This document shows positions 21,190-31,046 of a stretch of 31,046 nucleotides of DNA, one piece after another. Position numbers and translations under genes: made by a program. Position 1 is the first letter of the stretch, and the number at the start of each line of letters is the position of its first letter. The stretch is from Mesotaenium endlicherianum (lineage: Eukaryota; Streptophyta; Zygnematophyceae; Zygnematales; Mesotaeniaceae). The notes under the pieces were generated by a model, which did no database searches, was not told the origin of the DNA, and saw only the letters and a program-made list of their open reading frames with translations. The DNA lies in assembly GCA_009602735.1 (NCBI GenBank), contig WELA01010100.1, positions 699,498 to 730,543 on the forward strand, given 5' to 3'.

Positions 21190-21540
21190 TTGCAGCCAAC
21201 ACTATTGACTCAAGTACTGGGACCATTCGCCTGGTTGGCTACTGCCACTTCTATTGCCACTATCGCTGGTGCGTCTGCCGCTAGTGCAGCAGTGTACGCA
21301 GATGCAACTAGTGCTGCTGCTGCACGCGCTGCTGCATGTGCAACAGCTGCACTTGCCGCCGTGGGTACGAACGCGGCTTGGGCTGGTGCTACTGCAACTG
21401 TTGCGATTACCGCCGCTTCGTTTGTATTAAATGTTGTTACGATTACTAGTATTTCTATTGTTGTCACCACCGTCACACCCCATGCTGCGCCTATTGCTGC
21501 CGTTGCAACACAATTTGAATATAGTATAATGGTTTCATAA
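21190..21540 (+). other. Alanine-rich frame open on both strands
   Basis: A GCN-rich tract (GC-rich against surroundings near 75% AT) is open for 116 codons on the plus strand and 88 codons on the minus strand (21476-21210). Both would be about one third alanine with Val/Ile/Thr. Neither begins with ATG. The pattern fits a degenerate GCN trinucleotide repeat. An alanine-rich exon remains possible, but I see no matching splice sites. Confidence 0.35.
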
Positions 21541-22820
21541 AATATATGTTAATGTAAAAATAAAATCAAATACTTTTCTTCAAAAAGTTACATATTGACT
21601 AATTAAATATTTTGTTTTGACACAATCACACAAAATAGAAGAAATATCTATTTTTTGAATAACCACTTATTTTTTATTCCTTAAATCACATGTATAAAAA
21701 TAAAATTTCCTTTCTTTAAAATACAATAATTAGAGAATGAGTTCGTCTCATGATGTAAAATTAATCTATAAGTAATAATAATTTCAAGCGATATCCAATT
21801 ACATTCCATTTTTATGCTAATTTTTGTAAATTTTATACCGAAGAAACATCATTTTCAAAAAAAAATATTCTTTATGTCTGAAATTAATAAGTATTTAATA
21901 AAAAAATAGTAGTAAAAATATGTCCATAAAATCTAAAATCAGTCATTTACATGATGACTATTCTAAGAAAAAAAAAATTTCAAAAGTAATTTTGATAATA
22001 TGTTGTAGAAGTTACTTCATAAATAATCATCATTTCAATTTTCAAATTATTCTCTAAAACAGAATTCAAAAGTAAAATGTAAAATATTTTCACACAACAT
22101 AAATAGAAGTTATTTTTGTCCTTATGCATTTAGCTTCTGCCGTGTTAATTAGACTTTATTTTCTTTTTTTGGTTAAATAGTGCTAAATACGTAATGAATT
22201 TTCATTTTATTTAAATATAAATTTTAATTTTAAACAAAATATATGCATTTACAAAGAGAACAAAGAGTCAAGTGTGTCGCACACATTTGTCAGCATATCA
22301 AATTTATTACATTTGAAAATTGAAGAAGAAATCATCTTGATTAATCAAATGAATCAACAAGAACTTGTAAGTATTAAAAATGCTGATATTTTAAATGAAA
22401 TGGTAGACGTTTTATAAAAAGTGTGCTTGGTCTCTTTGAATTTATTGAAAATCTCTCATTACGAAAAACGAGAGAAAAGTAACAAGACTTTATAATAACG
22501 AGAATATTATCCAAGTTATTTAAAGTCCAACACAAGGTTAAAAAGGTTACAAGCCTATCGTAAAAACGAGTAAGAATACGACAGAACGACAACAACACCT
22601 TTGCAAGATATTTTATGACTACATGTATTGCAAGATTATTTTATGACTAAATTTAAATTAAATAATTGTTATATAATAATAATCAAAAATATCTATAAAT
22701 CATATAATTAATACAATAATAGATAGTAACTAGAATATTTTGTATTGAAAGTAGATTATTTAATCCTTACAAAGTTATTCGTTAAGAATTGCTGACAAAC
22801 ATGTAATTAATTTAAGACCT
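21541..22820. other. Very AT-rich spacer
   Basis: Runs of A and T, no frame above 75 codons, no recognised motif. Confidence 0.5.
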
Positions 22821-23505
22821 AACAACAGTGACCACAATGTCTTCGTTTTGGACGTTATGTGCTAGTTTGACAGCAAAGTTTTCGTATAGAGCGTCTAAAA
22901 TGCTTTGTCTGTCCCGCGTCTTGTGCAGTGAAAAAATTTATGTTTCAAGTGAGAACCATTATAATATCTTATTTATAGTGAATTTGTACGAGAAAGAATC
23001 TTAAATTTGAAATGGTTGTGAAAAAGAGAGATTTGTCGAGTACTCGATGACAAGTGAATTTAAAGTAGAGATATTATCACTTTTTATTTTTAAAAATTTC
23101 AGTCATCAAAATATTGACATCCAAATTTTCATAAAAATTTACAAAATTAGATGAAATGCAATAACAATGTTGTGGTTTGTCAACTGTAATGACAATGTCT
23201 ATGTTTGGGATGTTTTGTAGTGATTTCACAGCGGGGCCTTCGTCTGGAACGTCTGAAATACTTTGTTTGATCTCGTGTTCTGTGCAAGAGAAGTATACAC
23301 CAATAATTACGTTTCAAGTGAGAATCGTTATAGTTGTTCATTTAAGGTAAATTTGTATGAGAGAAAATTTCAAATTTGTGATTGTTGTGAAAAAGGGAGA
23401 TTTGTGAAGTATTTGATAGATAATTGAAGTTAAAGTAATGACATTATTGATTTCATTAAAAATATTTCAATCATCAAAATTTTGGTTGCCAAATTTTTTA
23501 ATCAT
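22821..23505. repeat. Two diverged tandem repeats, ~358-bp period
   Basis: ACAATGTCT at 22834 and 23192 starts units sharing the order TTCGT(A/C)T-GCGTCT/AACGTCT, GTTTCAAGTGAGAA, GTGAAAAAG(A/G)GAGATTTGT and TCA(G/A)TCATCAAAAT. A third, more decayed relative is at about 24025-24180. Probably an old non-coding repeat family. Confidence 0.7.
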
Positions 23506-26301
23506 AGTGAAAAAACTAATAAAGTTGAAATATTATTAATTTTTGTAAATTTTGTGAATGTACAATTAAAAAAGAAATATTAAAGTTAATATTATAATAT
23601 AAATTATATACATAATTATTTTCAATAATTAAAATTTTAAAATAAAGTCATCAAAGCGCATATTATTTTCATATATTAGTTACTTTTTAAAATACAATTG
23701 TTTTTTCTCTTCACCTCAATTGCATTTAATATATGCATTTTTTAGTTTTTTGTGAAGAGTCTTTAAAACAATAATTATGATTCACAATCAAGCCAATTTG
23801 TTTGTGCTACTCACAAGCATAAATCTTGTTTGTTATGGTACTTGTTAGTAACATTATTTTAATAATTATTCTTTTTAAAATTTATATAAAATGTAAAATT
23901 TGATTTGTAAATGAAATTATCACTTTTATATGTATGAATCTTAACATATTTATTCATAAATAAAATAAAAAATACTTAATTTTATCGTTATATATGTAAA
24001 AGTTGACTAATTTTATAATTGATTAGATCATGCGCTCCATCTAGTAAAACTTTACACCAAATTTTACTTTTCAAGTAAGAACTGTTATGCATTTTTATGC
24101 AAGATGGATTTGTACAGGCTAGAATAAAAACAAAAATTATGAAATATGTCATGGCAGAAGTGAACATTGGACATCCATGTAAATTTTCATATTAAAATGT
24201 TTTTTTTATAAAACATAATTGATTTCAATACAATAGTATAAATTAATTTGAAAGTAGATAATTTGCTATAATTCACATATAATAAATTTGTGACATAATT
24301 TATATGTGGATAATAAAACCATCATTGATCTGAATTTTTGAATTTATGATGTTATTTTATAATTAAAACATAATCTGTTATTTTTTATGTGTAATATCTC
24401 TTTTTGAAAGAGAATAACTCCATTTAGCAAGAATGATAGTCTTTTGTAATTAATATTTTTATCATTCTATTTTGAGCTTAAAGTGTCCATAACATAAGAG
24501 AATTTGACAATGATGTAATAATTGTATTGCAATCGTAACATAATTGATGAGTTTCAGTCCGAATTTACAAATATGTCTTGTCTTTTTATTGTACAAGAAA
24601 AATTCATTTACTCTCAAATCGACATGGGCAATTGTTGAGAAGATTTGAATTTATCCCGTCAATTTTAGCCAAGTTTGGGAAATTGTGCCTTTGACAAGAT
24701 TCACTTATTTTTAAGTCTGTCGACAAAATTGTACCTATCTTTTGCTTTCACGAATCGACTCGATTCACCAGATAAAAATGTTTTTGTGTCAAGAATCGGT
24801 CGATCTTAACTCTTCTGACACCTTTCAAATGACATACTTGTCTTTCCTCCATAAAAGGTTCTAATCTTCAATGCACCAATTCTGGCAACCAATTTAGGAA
24901 ATTGTGATATTATTTGCGCAAATGAGTGCAAAAATTTATCTTGTAGTATAACTACAGGACTTTACTCCTCGTGACCAGTATCGATTGACTTCAAAGTTTA
25001 ACTGAAGAATACCTATGACAACAAGTGCAGCAAAATATACTCCGCATAATGAGTGTGATTATACAATAATTCGGGATGCTAGAAATTTGCGTTCTCAACA
25101 AAGTGTACCACTAATGTATACGACTCCGCTAGAAATATGTTATTCCAAAACAAATATGGTCTTCTAAAATAATCCGGATGGGTTTCATCTGTAAACTTGG
25201 AAAAATGATTGTTTTTGTTGACAAAGAAAAGCCTCACATTTAGTAATCATTTGGAACATCTTATATAGGCCAAGGAAGTTTGTCTTCATTTAACCGATCC
25301 AATTGAGAGTTATTTTTTATCCAAGAACTATTTAAATCTGGTTTAAAGAAAAAAATTTCTTCTAGTAGTAATGTATTTTTGTTATGCAAACTTATGTCAT
25401 TTTGAAAAAGCAACAAGCTTTTATTTGAGAACAAAAGAATCTTCTTATACTTCATCTTACAAATGATATGCTCCGCAAACAAAGCAGCAATTCATTATTC
25501 ATAAAGCAAGAGGAGTGACTTTGCTCACAGATCATGTTAAATAATCATGTCTTCTAAATCACTGACAATTAAGCGTGTTGATTTAATTATCAAAAAAACA
25601 ATTTTGTGCACTTTTGGTTCACTGCCATCACCAATTAGAATTTTTTAACATTTTCATGCTCGTAGTTTTTAATCAATACGAATAACGATCAAGTTTAAAC
25701 ATGTCATAGATGCATCATTTTCACACTGATTTTTTGTATTATTTATAAAATTGAGATAATTTCACTTGAATTACTTTTCAACACTACAATTTAAAGAAAA
25801 AATATCCCACAGACAGATCACAAGGGACATCAACAACAACAAGTTAGTGAATTGAAAAATAATACAAGCACTTCAAGACAAACACTTGTTACTGATGTTG
25901 TCATAGCTGCAATCGCATTAACAATGAAGGTCAAAAATAAAGAGCCAAACGAATCTCTTCCATTTGTTAAAAAACGCTATTCAAGTGTGTACGTACATGT
26001 GTATCGCGTCTTTTTCATTTGTTAAACAAACGCTTTTATTCAATTATGTACGTACGTACATGTGTGTATGTGTTGTAGTTGTTGTTGGTCACATCTTCCC
26101 GCCTTCCTTACAGTAGCATATCAATAAGAAATTTCTGCATAGTCACTGAATATTTTTGATTGCAAGAAAGTGCTCACAAATAGAATAGGATGAAACGCAT
26201 TGTCAATATGTGCCCGTGAAAATTTACAGAATTGAATATTGATGAGTGACAAAGATATTTTGCATATTATTAGTATTTTGACCTAAGCTGTAACCTCTTT
26301 G
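23506..26301. other. Very AT-rich spacer
   Basis: No gene seen. Contains a faint third repeat copy near 24025-24180 and a 55-bp duplication starting CATTTGTTAA at 25961 and 26016. Confidence 0.5.
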
Positions 26302-26690
26302 AGGGAGGGTCGCTTAGCGTCAAAACTGTCAAAAGTGTATGTCAAATTGTCCCTTTCAAAGTAAGTGAGAATTTGTTAGATCAGTCTAATCGCACGTATC
26401 AGGTCGATTTGACGTCTACATACACTGAACAACAATTCTTAGCTATTCAAACTTAGGCGCGTTATGTGTAACTGAAACTTCTCGTTAAATCAACGAGGTC
26501 GGCTCTCCTTGTCAACCGAGCTTACGTGAGGGATTAAATTTCATCTAACGGCCTAGACTTGAATATAAGGCCGTGCTCACCGCGAATTGACGACAGTCAT
26601 AAGACGACCCAATAAGCAATTAAAGGCTTCAAAAATTCATAACTTTCTCAAAAGCTGGAACAAACACTATATTCTACAAACTTGGGGGGG
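26302..26690 (-). repeat. Diverged copy of the chromovirus LTR (fragment)
   Basis: Colinear with 15589-15995: GGAGGG(C/T)CGCTTAGC, GTCAA-TGTCCCTT, CAATTTGACGTC-ACAT, CTTAG-CGCG, AAACTTCT, CTTACGTGA, TCTAACGGCC, TCACCGCGAATT and GACAGTCAT appear in the same order and orientation. Divergence is far too high for it to be the 5' LTR of the adjacent element, so it is a separate old fragment or solo LTR. Confidence 0.7.
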
Positions 26691-27600
26691 GAGTCATCAA
26701 TGCTAATCCCAGCCTTAACCCTCACCCGACGCCCCCCCCGTACGACCTGCGCGTAGATCATGTCAAGTGAAAGCTTGGCTAAGTACTAGTACCTAGTACC
26801 TAGTACCCACACAGGAACCAGATTCAGCGTTTTTGGCGTGTCTTGGCGTGCCGTCTTGTGCCGCCAAAACATTGGCTATAAGACCTGACAGCGACATTTG
26901 CGGAATGCCTCGGATTCTGTTGTCAGAAGCTGACGTGACGTTGCTGATCAGACTGATAACTAACTAGTCTGTCACAGCCTGCCACAGCCTGCAGGTTGCT
27001 GCAGGTAAATGCATTACGTGCGGTCAACGCCTCGCGCGACACGTCAAGACTCCTAATGCTTTCTGATCGTGGCGTAGAACGTACAAATCCCTCTTGGATG
27101 CGGGGCCCGGGGGCCCGGGGGTAGTAGTTGGTTGTATATATGAGCAGAAAATTAATAACAGGAGTGAAGATAATGTGAGCCAAAAATTTTAGCAAGGCGA
27201 AGGGCAAGTGGAGGAGGGCGAGAGTTGAATCCAGTTGAATCGATGGATCGACAAAATTAGTATAGATCAATTTGTGTTCGTCGCGAAATTACAGAACCTG
27301 GTCAGAATTTCGACAGTGACACGGTCCACGTTCCCAACACTGCCTAACGACCCGATTCGATCTACGCCCGGAAGCGCCGGTGCCCCAAAGCGGACAATCT
27401 GGGACAATCTGGACTATGTGACCCAGATCTGTCCCACTCTGTCTCGACTCCCCACCTTCTCGAGAGTGAGGAAAGTGGAATAGGAAAATGGAGGAAAACA
27501 GACGGTCAAAGGCAGAATCTGATTGCTGTGCAGTGTGTGCACGTCCTTGCCAGACTCCATAGGAAGACCCTAGACACATTATGCTATGTTACCCCCTTCC
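26691..27600. other. GC-mixed spacer upstream of putative gene
   Basis: Base composition shifts here from AT-rich to mixed. Contains a CTAGTAC tandem (26781-26808) and a GC palindrome of GGGGCCC units (27102-27121). Short frames on both strands are not convincing genes. Confidence 0.4.
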
Positions 27601-27612
27601 CGAACATAATAT

Positions 27613-27620
27613 TGACGTCA
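27613..27620. promoter_or_regulatory. TGACGTCA bZIP/CRE-like palindrome
   Basis: A perfect 8-bp TGACGTCA lies about 80 bp before the ATG cluster at 27702. This is the core bound by TGA/bZIP factors in plants. Functional use is inferred from position only. Confidence 0.3.
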
Positions 27621-27701
27621 CATGCTTTACTGATTAAGTTCTCTTGAAGCTCATTAAACTCTTCGGGAGCAGTCACGCCCTGGGAGATAGTTGTATCGGA
27701 G

Positions 27702-27920
27702 ATGATGATGGGGGTGGAGAAGTCGTCTAGGCCTTGTCTAGTCATTTTTGGCATGCTCCTGTCCCTTCTGTCATTGGCACTGGGACAGGCTCCGGCTCCT
27801 CCGCCTGACCCAATACCCCGAGGGTTTCCAGAAGAAGGTGCGGATTGGTTCCCTGAAGCTCAAAGCTTTCTAATAGCCCAGCTGTTCGAGGGATCTGTTT
27901 TACGAGTAGTAGTCGAATGA
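27702..27920 (+). CDS. Putative secreted protein, first exon (Ala/Pro-rich N-terminus)
   Basis: Starts at the first of three consecutive ATG codons. Residues 1-28 look like a signal peptide: a basic/polar start, then LVIFGMLLSLLSLALG. Probable cleavage is before QAPAPPPDPIPRG, an Ala/Pro stretch like those hydroxylated and glycosylated in plant wall proteins. The frame ends at TGA 27918-27920, but GT dinucleotides near 27896-27912 could be donors, so this may be only exon 1. No domain is recognised in residues 40-72. A TGACGTCA site lies upstream. It may be a small secreted protein or the start of a longer extracellular or receptor protein. Confidence 0.45.
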   Translation: MMMGVEKSSRPCLVIFGMLLSLLSLALGQAPAPPPDPIPRGFPEEGADWFPEAQSFLIAQLFEGSVLRVVVE

Positions 27921-28380
27921 AGCAAGGTGTCAAGCTTCCCAAAGGGGCCGACTTTGGGAAACTTGCACTTGTTGGAATGCCTCCAGTGTAGTTGCATGGG
28001 GGACACTTTAACGTCGCGTTGGTTCTGCTTTAGAGTTTTCTGCCTTAGAGCTGCATCTCGTTTACCATGCCGTTAATCATGGTTCAAATTCGGTGCAACC
28101 GCATTGTCAAACACGAGCTGCAGAAAGCAGGAGAATGTAGTTGAGGTTGTTGATTTCCTTAAGCCTGCAGCTCTTTCCTTGCTCCCTCAGCCGCTTGCCA
28201 TCAGTCCTAAGCCTCCTAAATCTCAAGTAACTGGCTGTGTATTTCGAACAATTCCAGTTGACTCGGTCTGACTTCACAGGCCCGAATTCAGTCAACCAAA
28301 ACCTTCTAAGCCTCTAGGGGACTGCAAAGCTCTCGGTCATCTCTCCGAGTGTGGAGCTAAGTGGAAAAGCCTCCTCGCAC
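27921..28380. other. Spacer or intron/3' region after putative secreted gene
   Basis: A weakly LRR-like phrase (SLSRLPSVLSLLNL) occurs in one plus frame near 28175-28230 but stops follow immediately. No gene is supported. Confidence 0.3.
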
Positions 28381-28405
28381 AGTCAGCACTGCAATTGTGC
28401 ATGTT

Positions 28406-28614
28406 GGGGGTAGGGGAGGGGTGGGGTGGGGATTGGCTCCCCCCCCATGTGTATGAGGACGAATCTCTTATGGATCTCTTGGGATCTGAGGTGTAGGATG
28501 CAAGCAAATGTGGTTGCTTTCAAGGGGACTGAAAGCAGGGGGTCTTTGGGCGTGGGGTTGCGGGAGGTCAGAAGGGGAAAGAAGAGGGGGGGTGGGAGAG
28601 GAAGGGGGACGGGG
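28406..28614 (+). other. Two G-quadruplex motifs
   Basis: 28406-28431 has five runs of 4-5 G with loops of only 1-2 bases, a very strong G4 pattern. 28586-28614 has runs of 7, 3, 5 and 4 G. Both are on the plus strand. Confidence 0.65.
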
Positions 28615-28869
28615 TGTGAGGTAGGGGGCATTTTGACAATGTGTCAAGCTATAGTTTGCGTGTAGCCTGAGAACCTAAGACAAGGGTGTCCCTTTTTTGA
28701 AATGAAAATTCTGGATTTGAGCAGGCCTTGGTTTTCTTTGAAAGGAGGGGAGCTTGCCTGTGTGTCGGTACACATAGTGTGACAACTGTATGCTATGACA
28801 GTTGAAGGGACATGCGTACATCTATCATTGGGGAGCAGCACGAGCAGGAGCACCTCAGGAAGGTAGATT

Positions 28870-28930
28870 GGCTGGCGTGTGAGTGTGTGAAAGAAAGTGT
28901 GTGTGCGTGTGTGCGTGTGTGTCTGTGTGG
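28870..28930. repeat. GT microsatellite
   Basis: (GT)n with C/A interruptions. Confidence 0.8.
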
Positions 28931-29428
28931 CGAGGCAATGTAGCTGGCTGCTAAGAAGGGAGACACCTGTCGAGATAAGCCTGCAGCTTGTCAGATGGAG
29001 TCGGCGTCAGGGGTTTTCGTAGGGTATGTGTGTGGGTGTGTGCTGGGCCATGGCATGTGTAGGTGTCTTTTTGGAGCTGTGTAGGTTTGTGTTCTGGGCA
29101 TGGATAGGCCCGTATGGCGTGCGTGCATTGTTGTTCCGGAGTTTGCATCAGTTGCAGATGTGACATGGCCGGGTGAGGCAGAGAGCCCCTGCGTCTCTGT
29201 GGGATGGGATGGTGTCAAGGGTATCTGCGAATGCATAATGAGTCACATGGCCCAGTTTAGTACTCACATTGAGGCCTCTCGTGGCTCTCTCTCTCTCTCT
29301 CTAAGCAGCATTCAGGCTGATACTAGGCTGGTACTAGACCTGAGTCGATTCACATGGTGTTGGGGTCAGACTGTTGAAGAGGAAGTTGAGGGTGAGGTTG
29401 AAGTTTGAAAGTGAAGTTGACGTTGGAG

Positions 29429-29640
29429 TTGGAGTCGGGCTCGGCTGCTCCCCGCGACAGGTGGCAGGCAGGAGTGGACAAGAGTGGCGTGCTTGGCACG
29501 CGAACCCAACCTGAGCTCACGTCGTCTAGTCATAGTTGGGGTTAAACTGAAAGAATAATGTTGAAGTTAAAGTTCAGCTCGCACTGGACACGGTTGGGCT
29601 CGCGGACTGCTCCTCCTGACAGGTGGCAGAAGCGAAACAA
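29429..29640. repeat. Short diverged duplication
   Basis: GGGCTCG-GGCTGCTCC-CGACAGGTGGCAG at about 29437-29467 recurs at 29605-29629, with GTTGAAGTT words before each copy. Confidence 0.5.
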
Positions 29641-29769
29641 AATAGCTTGCCCGTTGACTGCCCGTAGACTTTTTGGCAGCTTTCTCGTTGAGCCCTAGCA
29701 GCCCTTAGGACCCTCAGGCGGCTTGCTGGCAGTAGCAACATCCAGCCTGGCGGGGGGGAGATGCACGCA

Positions 29770-30380
29770 TGCCTGTCCGTTGAGGTGCACGCATGCATGC
29801 ATGCATATGCATGTTGGATACATGCATGTGGGGAAGCCTGCTCGCGGTGCACATATGTATGTGTGTGTGTGTGTGTGTGTGTGCGTGTGCGAGTGTGACC
29901 GTGTGCGGATGCGCGCGTCCTTGCAGGCGCCTGGGGGTGGGTGCATGTGCATGCGTGCGTGCATGCACGCGCGCCCGCAGAATGTGTGTGAGGGACAAGT
30001 GTGTGTGCGTATGCGTGTGCGCGCGGGACGTCTGGGTGTATGTACACTTCATGTCTCGGCATGCTTGTGGGCGAGCGGATGACTTGAGAGGGCAGGGGGG
30101 GGAGGGAAGGAAGGGNTCCATATCTACACTGTCTGTTACTTATTTTTAGATGTTCGGTGCATACGCGCGTGTCTTTGTGCACTCGTGCCATGTGCACTCG
30201 CCCCCGCATGCGTGCGTGGGTGCTTGAGTCAGGGGGGGCGTCCCGTATAACTTATGCCCACCCCACCCACCCATGTGGTGGTGCATGCGTGTGTGCATGT
30301 TTTCACGCGCGTGTGTGCGTGTGCGTGTACTCCATACATGTCACGAGCACCTGCTCGCGCGCATGTGTGAAGTGGCAATG
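29770..30380. repeat. GT/GC-rich simple-sequence region
   Basis: Contains (GCAT)n at 29790-29815, (GT)n at 29850-29890, and many GTGTGCG/GCGTGTG words. Long frames here are low-complexity artefacts. One ambiguous base (n) is at 30116. Confidence 0.75.
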
Positions 30381-30384
30381 CAAC

Positions 30385-30500
30385 TGGTGACCCGCCCATG
30401 TGTGGCTTGTGGCCTGTTGGGACCTGTGGCCTGTTGACCTGTGGCCTGTTGAGACATGCGGCCTATTGACTTGTACCTTGTTGACCCGGGGGCCTGTTGG
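30385..30500. repeat. Tandem ~15-bp repeat GACCTGTGGCCTGTT
   Basis: Six or more imperfect copies in a row. Confidence 0.75.
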
Positions 30501-30589
30501 CGCCTCCTTCGTCTGCAACCCTCGCAATGTGAACCATGCAACCTGCAAGGCGCGCTTCACACCCCTGACCTGTCCCTCCCGGACCTTGT

Positions 30590-30728
30590 CTCTCTGTGAC
30601 CTGTCCGTGACCTATCTGTTTATCTGTGACCTGTCTGTTTGTGACCTGTCTGTCTGTAAGCTCTCTGTCTTTGATCTGTCTGTGACCTGTCTGTCTGTGA
30701 CCTGTCTGTCTGTGGACTGTAACCTGTG
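30590..30728. repeat. Tandem TGTGACCTGTCTGTC repeat
   Basis: Imperfect 11-16-bp units (GTGACCTGTCTGTCT). The array ends only a few bases before the leucine-rich signal peptide of the following exon, so it would form the 5' leader or promoter of that gene. Confidence 0.75.
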
Positions 30729-30735
30729 ATATGTC

Positions 30736-30929
30736 CTGCTCCTGCTGCTCCTGCTGCTCCTGCTGCTCCTGGTGGTGCTCTCCGCGGCAGCCGACGCGCT
30801 GCTGGGGTTCAGGGGCGGCGTGGAGGGCGACCCGCAGGGCGCGTTTGCCACGTGGAACCGCACGGCGCGTCCCAACCCGTGCTCGTGGGATGGCATCCTG
30901 TGCTCCGCAGCCGGCCACGTCATCTATAT
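30736..30929 (+). CDS. LRR protein, first exon: signal peptide plus LRR N-terminal cap (partial, no ATG in frame)
   Basis: The frame opens with a run of 12 leucines, then VVLSAAADALLGFRGGV, a signal peptide leading into the plant LRRNT_2 cap (ALLxFK-like start, then NPCSWDGILC with its paired cysteines and AGHVIY). Such caps begin secreted LRR proteins and LRR receptor kinases. It ends at a GTAAGC donor (GT at 30930-30931); an unspliced frame would stop at TAA 30931-30933. In the leucine frame a TGA (30727-30729) lies just upstream and no ATG follows it. The ATG at 30731 is one base out of phase. Either one base is lost, in the genome or in the read, or initiation is unusual. It has its own secretion signal, so it starts a different gene from the one ending at 566. 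Confidence 0.75.
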
Positions 30930-31012
30930 GTAAGCTCGCCAGCTCGCCAGCCCGCCACGTCACCTGCATGTAGGACTGCCAGCTGGCCAGCTGGCCACGT
31001 CGCCTGCATGTA
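30914..31012. repeat. 40-bp tandem repeat spanning the splice donor
   Basis: GCCACGTC starts at 30914, 30954 and 30994, exactly 40 bp apart. Each is followed by a TATATGTA/TGCATGTA-type core, then by CCAGCT(C/G)GCCAGC in the first two. The first copy contains the exon end and GTAAGC donor. Copies 2 and 3 carry GTAGGA and GTATGT at the equivalent position. Confidence 0.8.
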
Positions 31013-31027
31013 TGTCAAATAGCCACA

Positions 31028-31044
31028 CCCCCCCCCCCCCCCCC
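31028..31044. repeat. Homopolymer C run (17)
   Basis: Seventeen consecutive C at the window end, which may mark where assembly stopped. Confidence 0.8.
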
Positions 31045-31046
31045 AC

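Noticed and set aside
15447..26690. One 11-kb LTR element with LTRs at 15.4-16.1 and 26.3-26.7 kb
   Set aside because: The two LTR-like sequences differ far more than the decay seen in the coding region, and no primer-binding site lies next to the 26.3-kb copy.
28107..28295. LRR-like phrase and minus-strand 62-codon frame
   Set aside because: Too short, broken by stops, and without LRR spacing.
29574..30209. 211-codon minus-strand frame rich in His/Thr/Cys
   Set aside because: It runs through GT/GC microsatellite and an ambiguous base; the composition is that of the simple repeat.

Overview
This looks like nuclear DNA of a green-lineage (streptophyte-type) eukaryote, possibly a charophyte alga or bryophyte-grade plant; I cannot name the species. 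The grounds are GT-AG introns, short GC-rich exons in very AT-rich DNA, plant-type LRR ectodomain pieces, a chromodomain Ty3/gypsy element (chromovirus), and a plant-type hAT transposase with a BED finger and a DUF659 core. Host genes appear only as fragments. Most of the window is transposable elements, tandem repeats and AT-rich spacer.

Layout. 1-566: G-rich start, then the last exon of an LRR protein with an EGF-like cysteine module. 1429-1474: a possible 46-nt transmembrane micro-exon. 1.5-6.0 kb: AT-rich spacer with two inverted copies of a ~240-bp hAT-type MITE (3907-4146 and 4842-5087), each flanked by an 8-bp target duplication. 6056-14586: an 8.5-kb hAT transposon with terminal inverted repeats and an exact 8-bp target duplication (GTTCATGC). 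Its transposase is on the minus strand (BED exon, DUF659/RNase-H-like exon, hAT-C exon). Four ~225-bp tandem repeats lie downstream of the transposase, and a ~3.5-kb GC-rich hairpin minisatellite lies upstream, apparently inside a 4.1-kb 5' intron.

14.6-15.4 kb is spacer with two strong inverted repeats. 15447-20270 is a minus-strand chromovirus: one LTR, polypurine tract, chromodomain, integrase, RNase H, reverse transcriptase, protease and gag. It is 5'-truncated and carries eight in-frame stops, those I could compare with family motifs being transition-type. 20.3-21.0 kb holds TA/CA microsatellites and a 160-bp duplication. 21190-21540 is an alanine-rich reading frame open on both strands. 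21.5-26.3 kb is very AT-rich, with diverged ~358-bp tandem repeats. 26302-26690 is a diverged relative of the chromovirus LTR.

26.7-28.0 kb contains a putative gene start encoding a secreted Ala/Pro-rich N-terminus. 28.4-30.7 kb is GT/G-rich DNA with G-quadruplex motifs and short tandem repeats. The last 300 bp holds the first exon of an LRR protein (signal peptide plus LRR N-terminal cap), ending at a GTAAGC donor embedded in a 40-bp tandem repeat. The window ends in a 17-C run.

The most noteworthy object is the hAT element: its boundaries are well defined, its transposase is nearly intact, and it carries roughly a hundred hairpin-forming minisatellite units as internal cargo.
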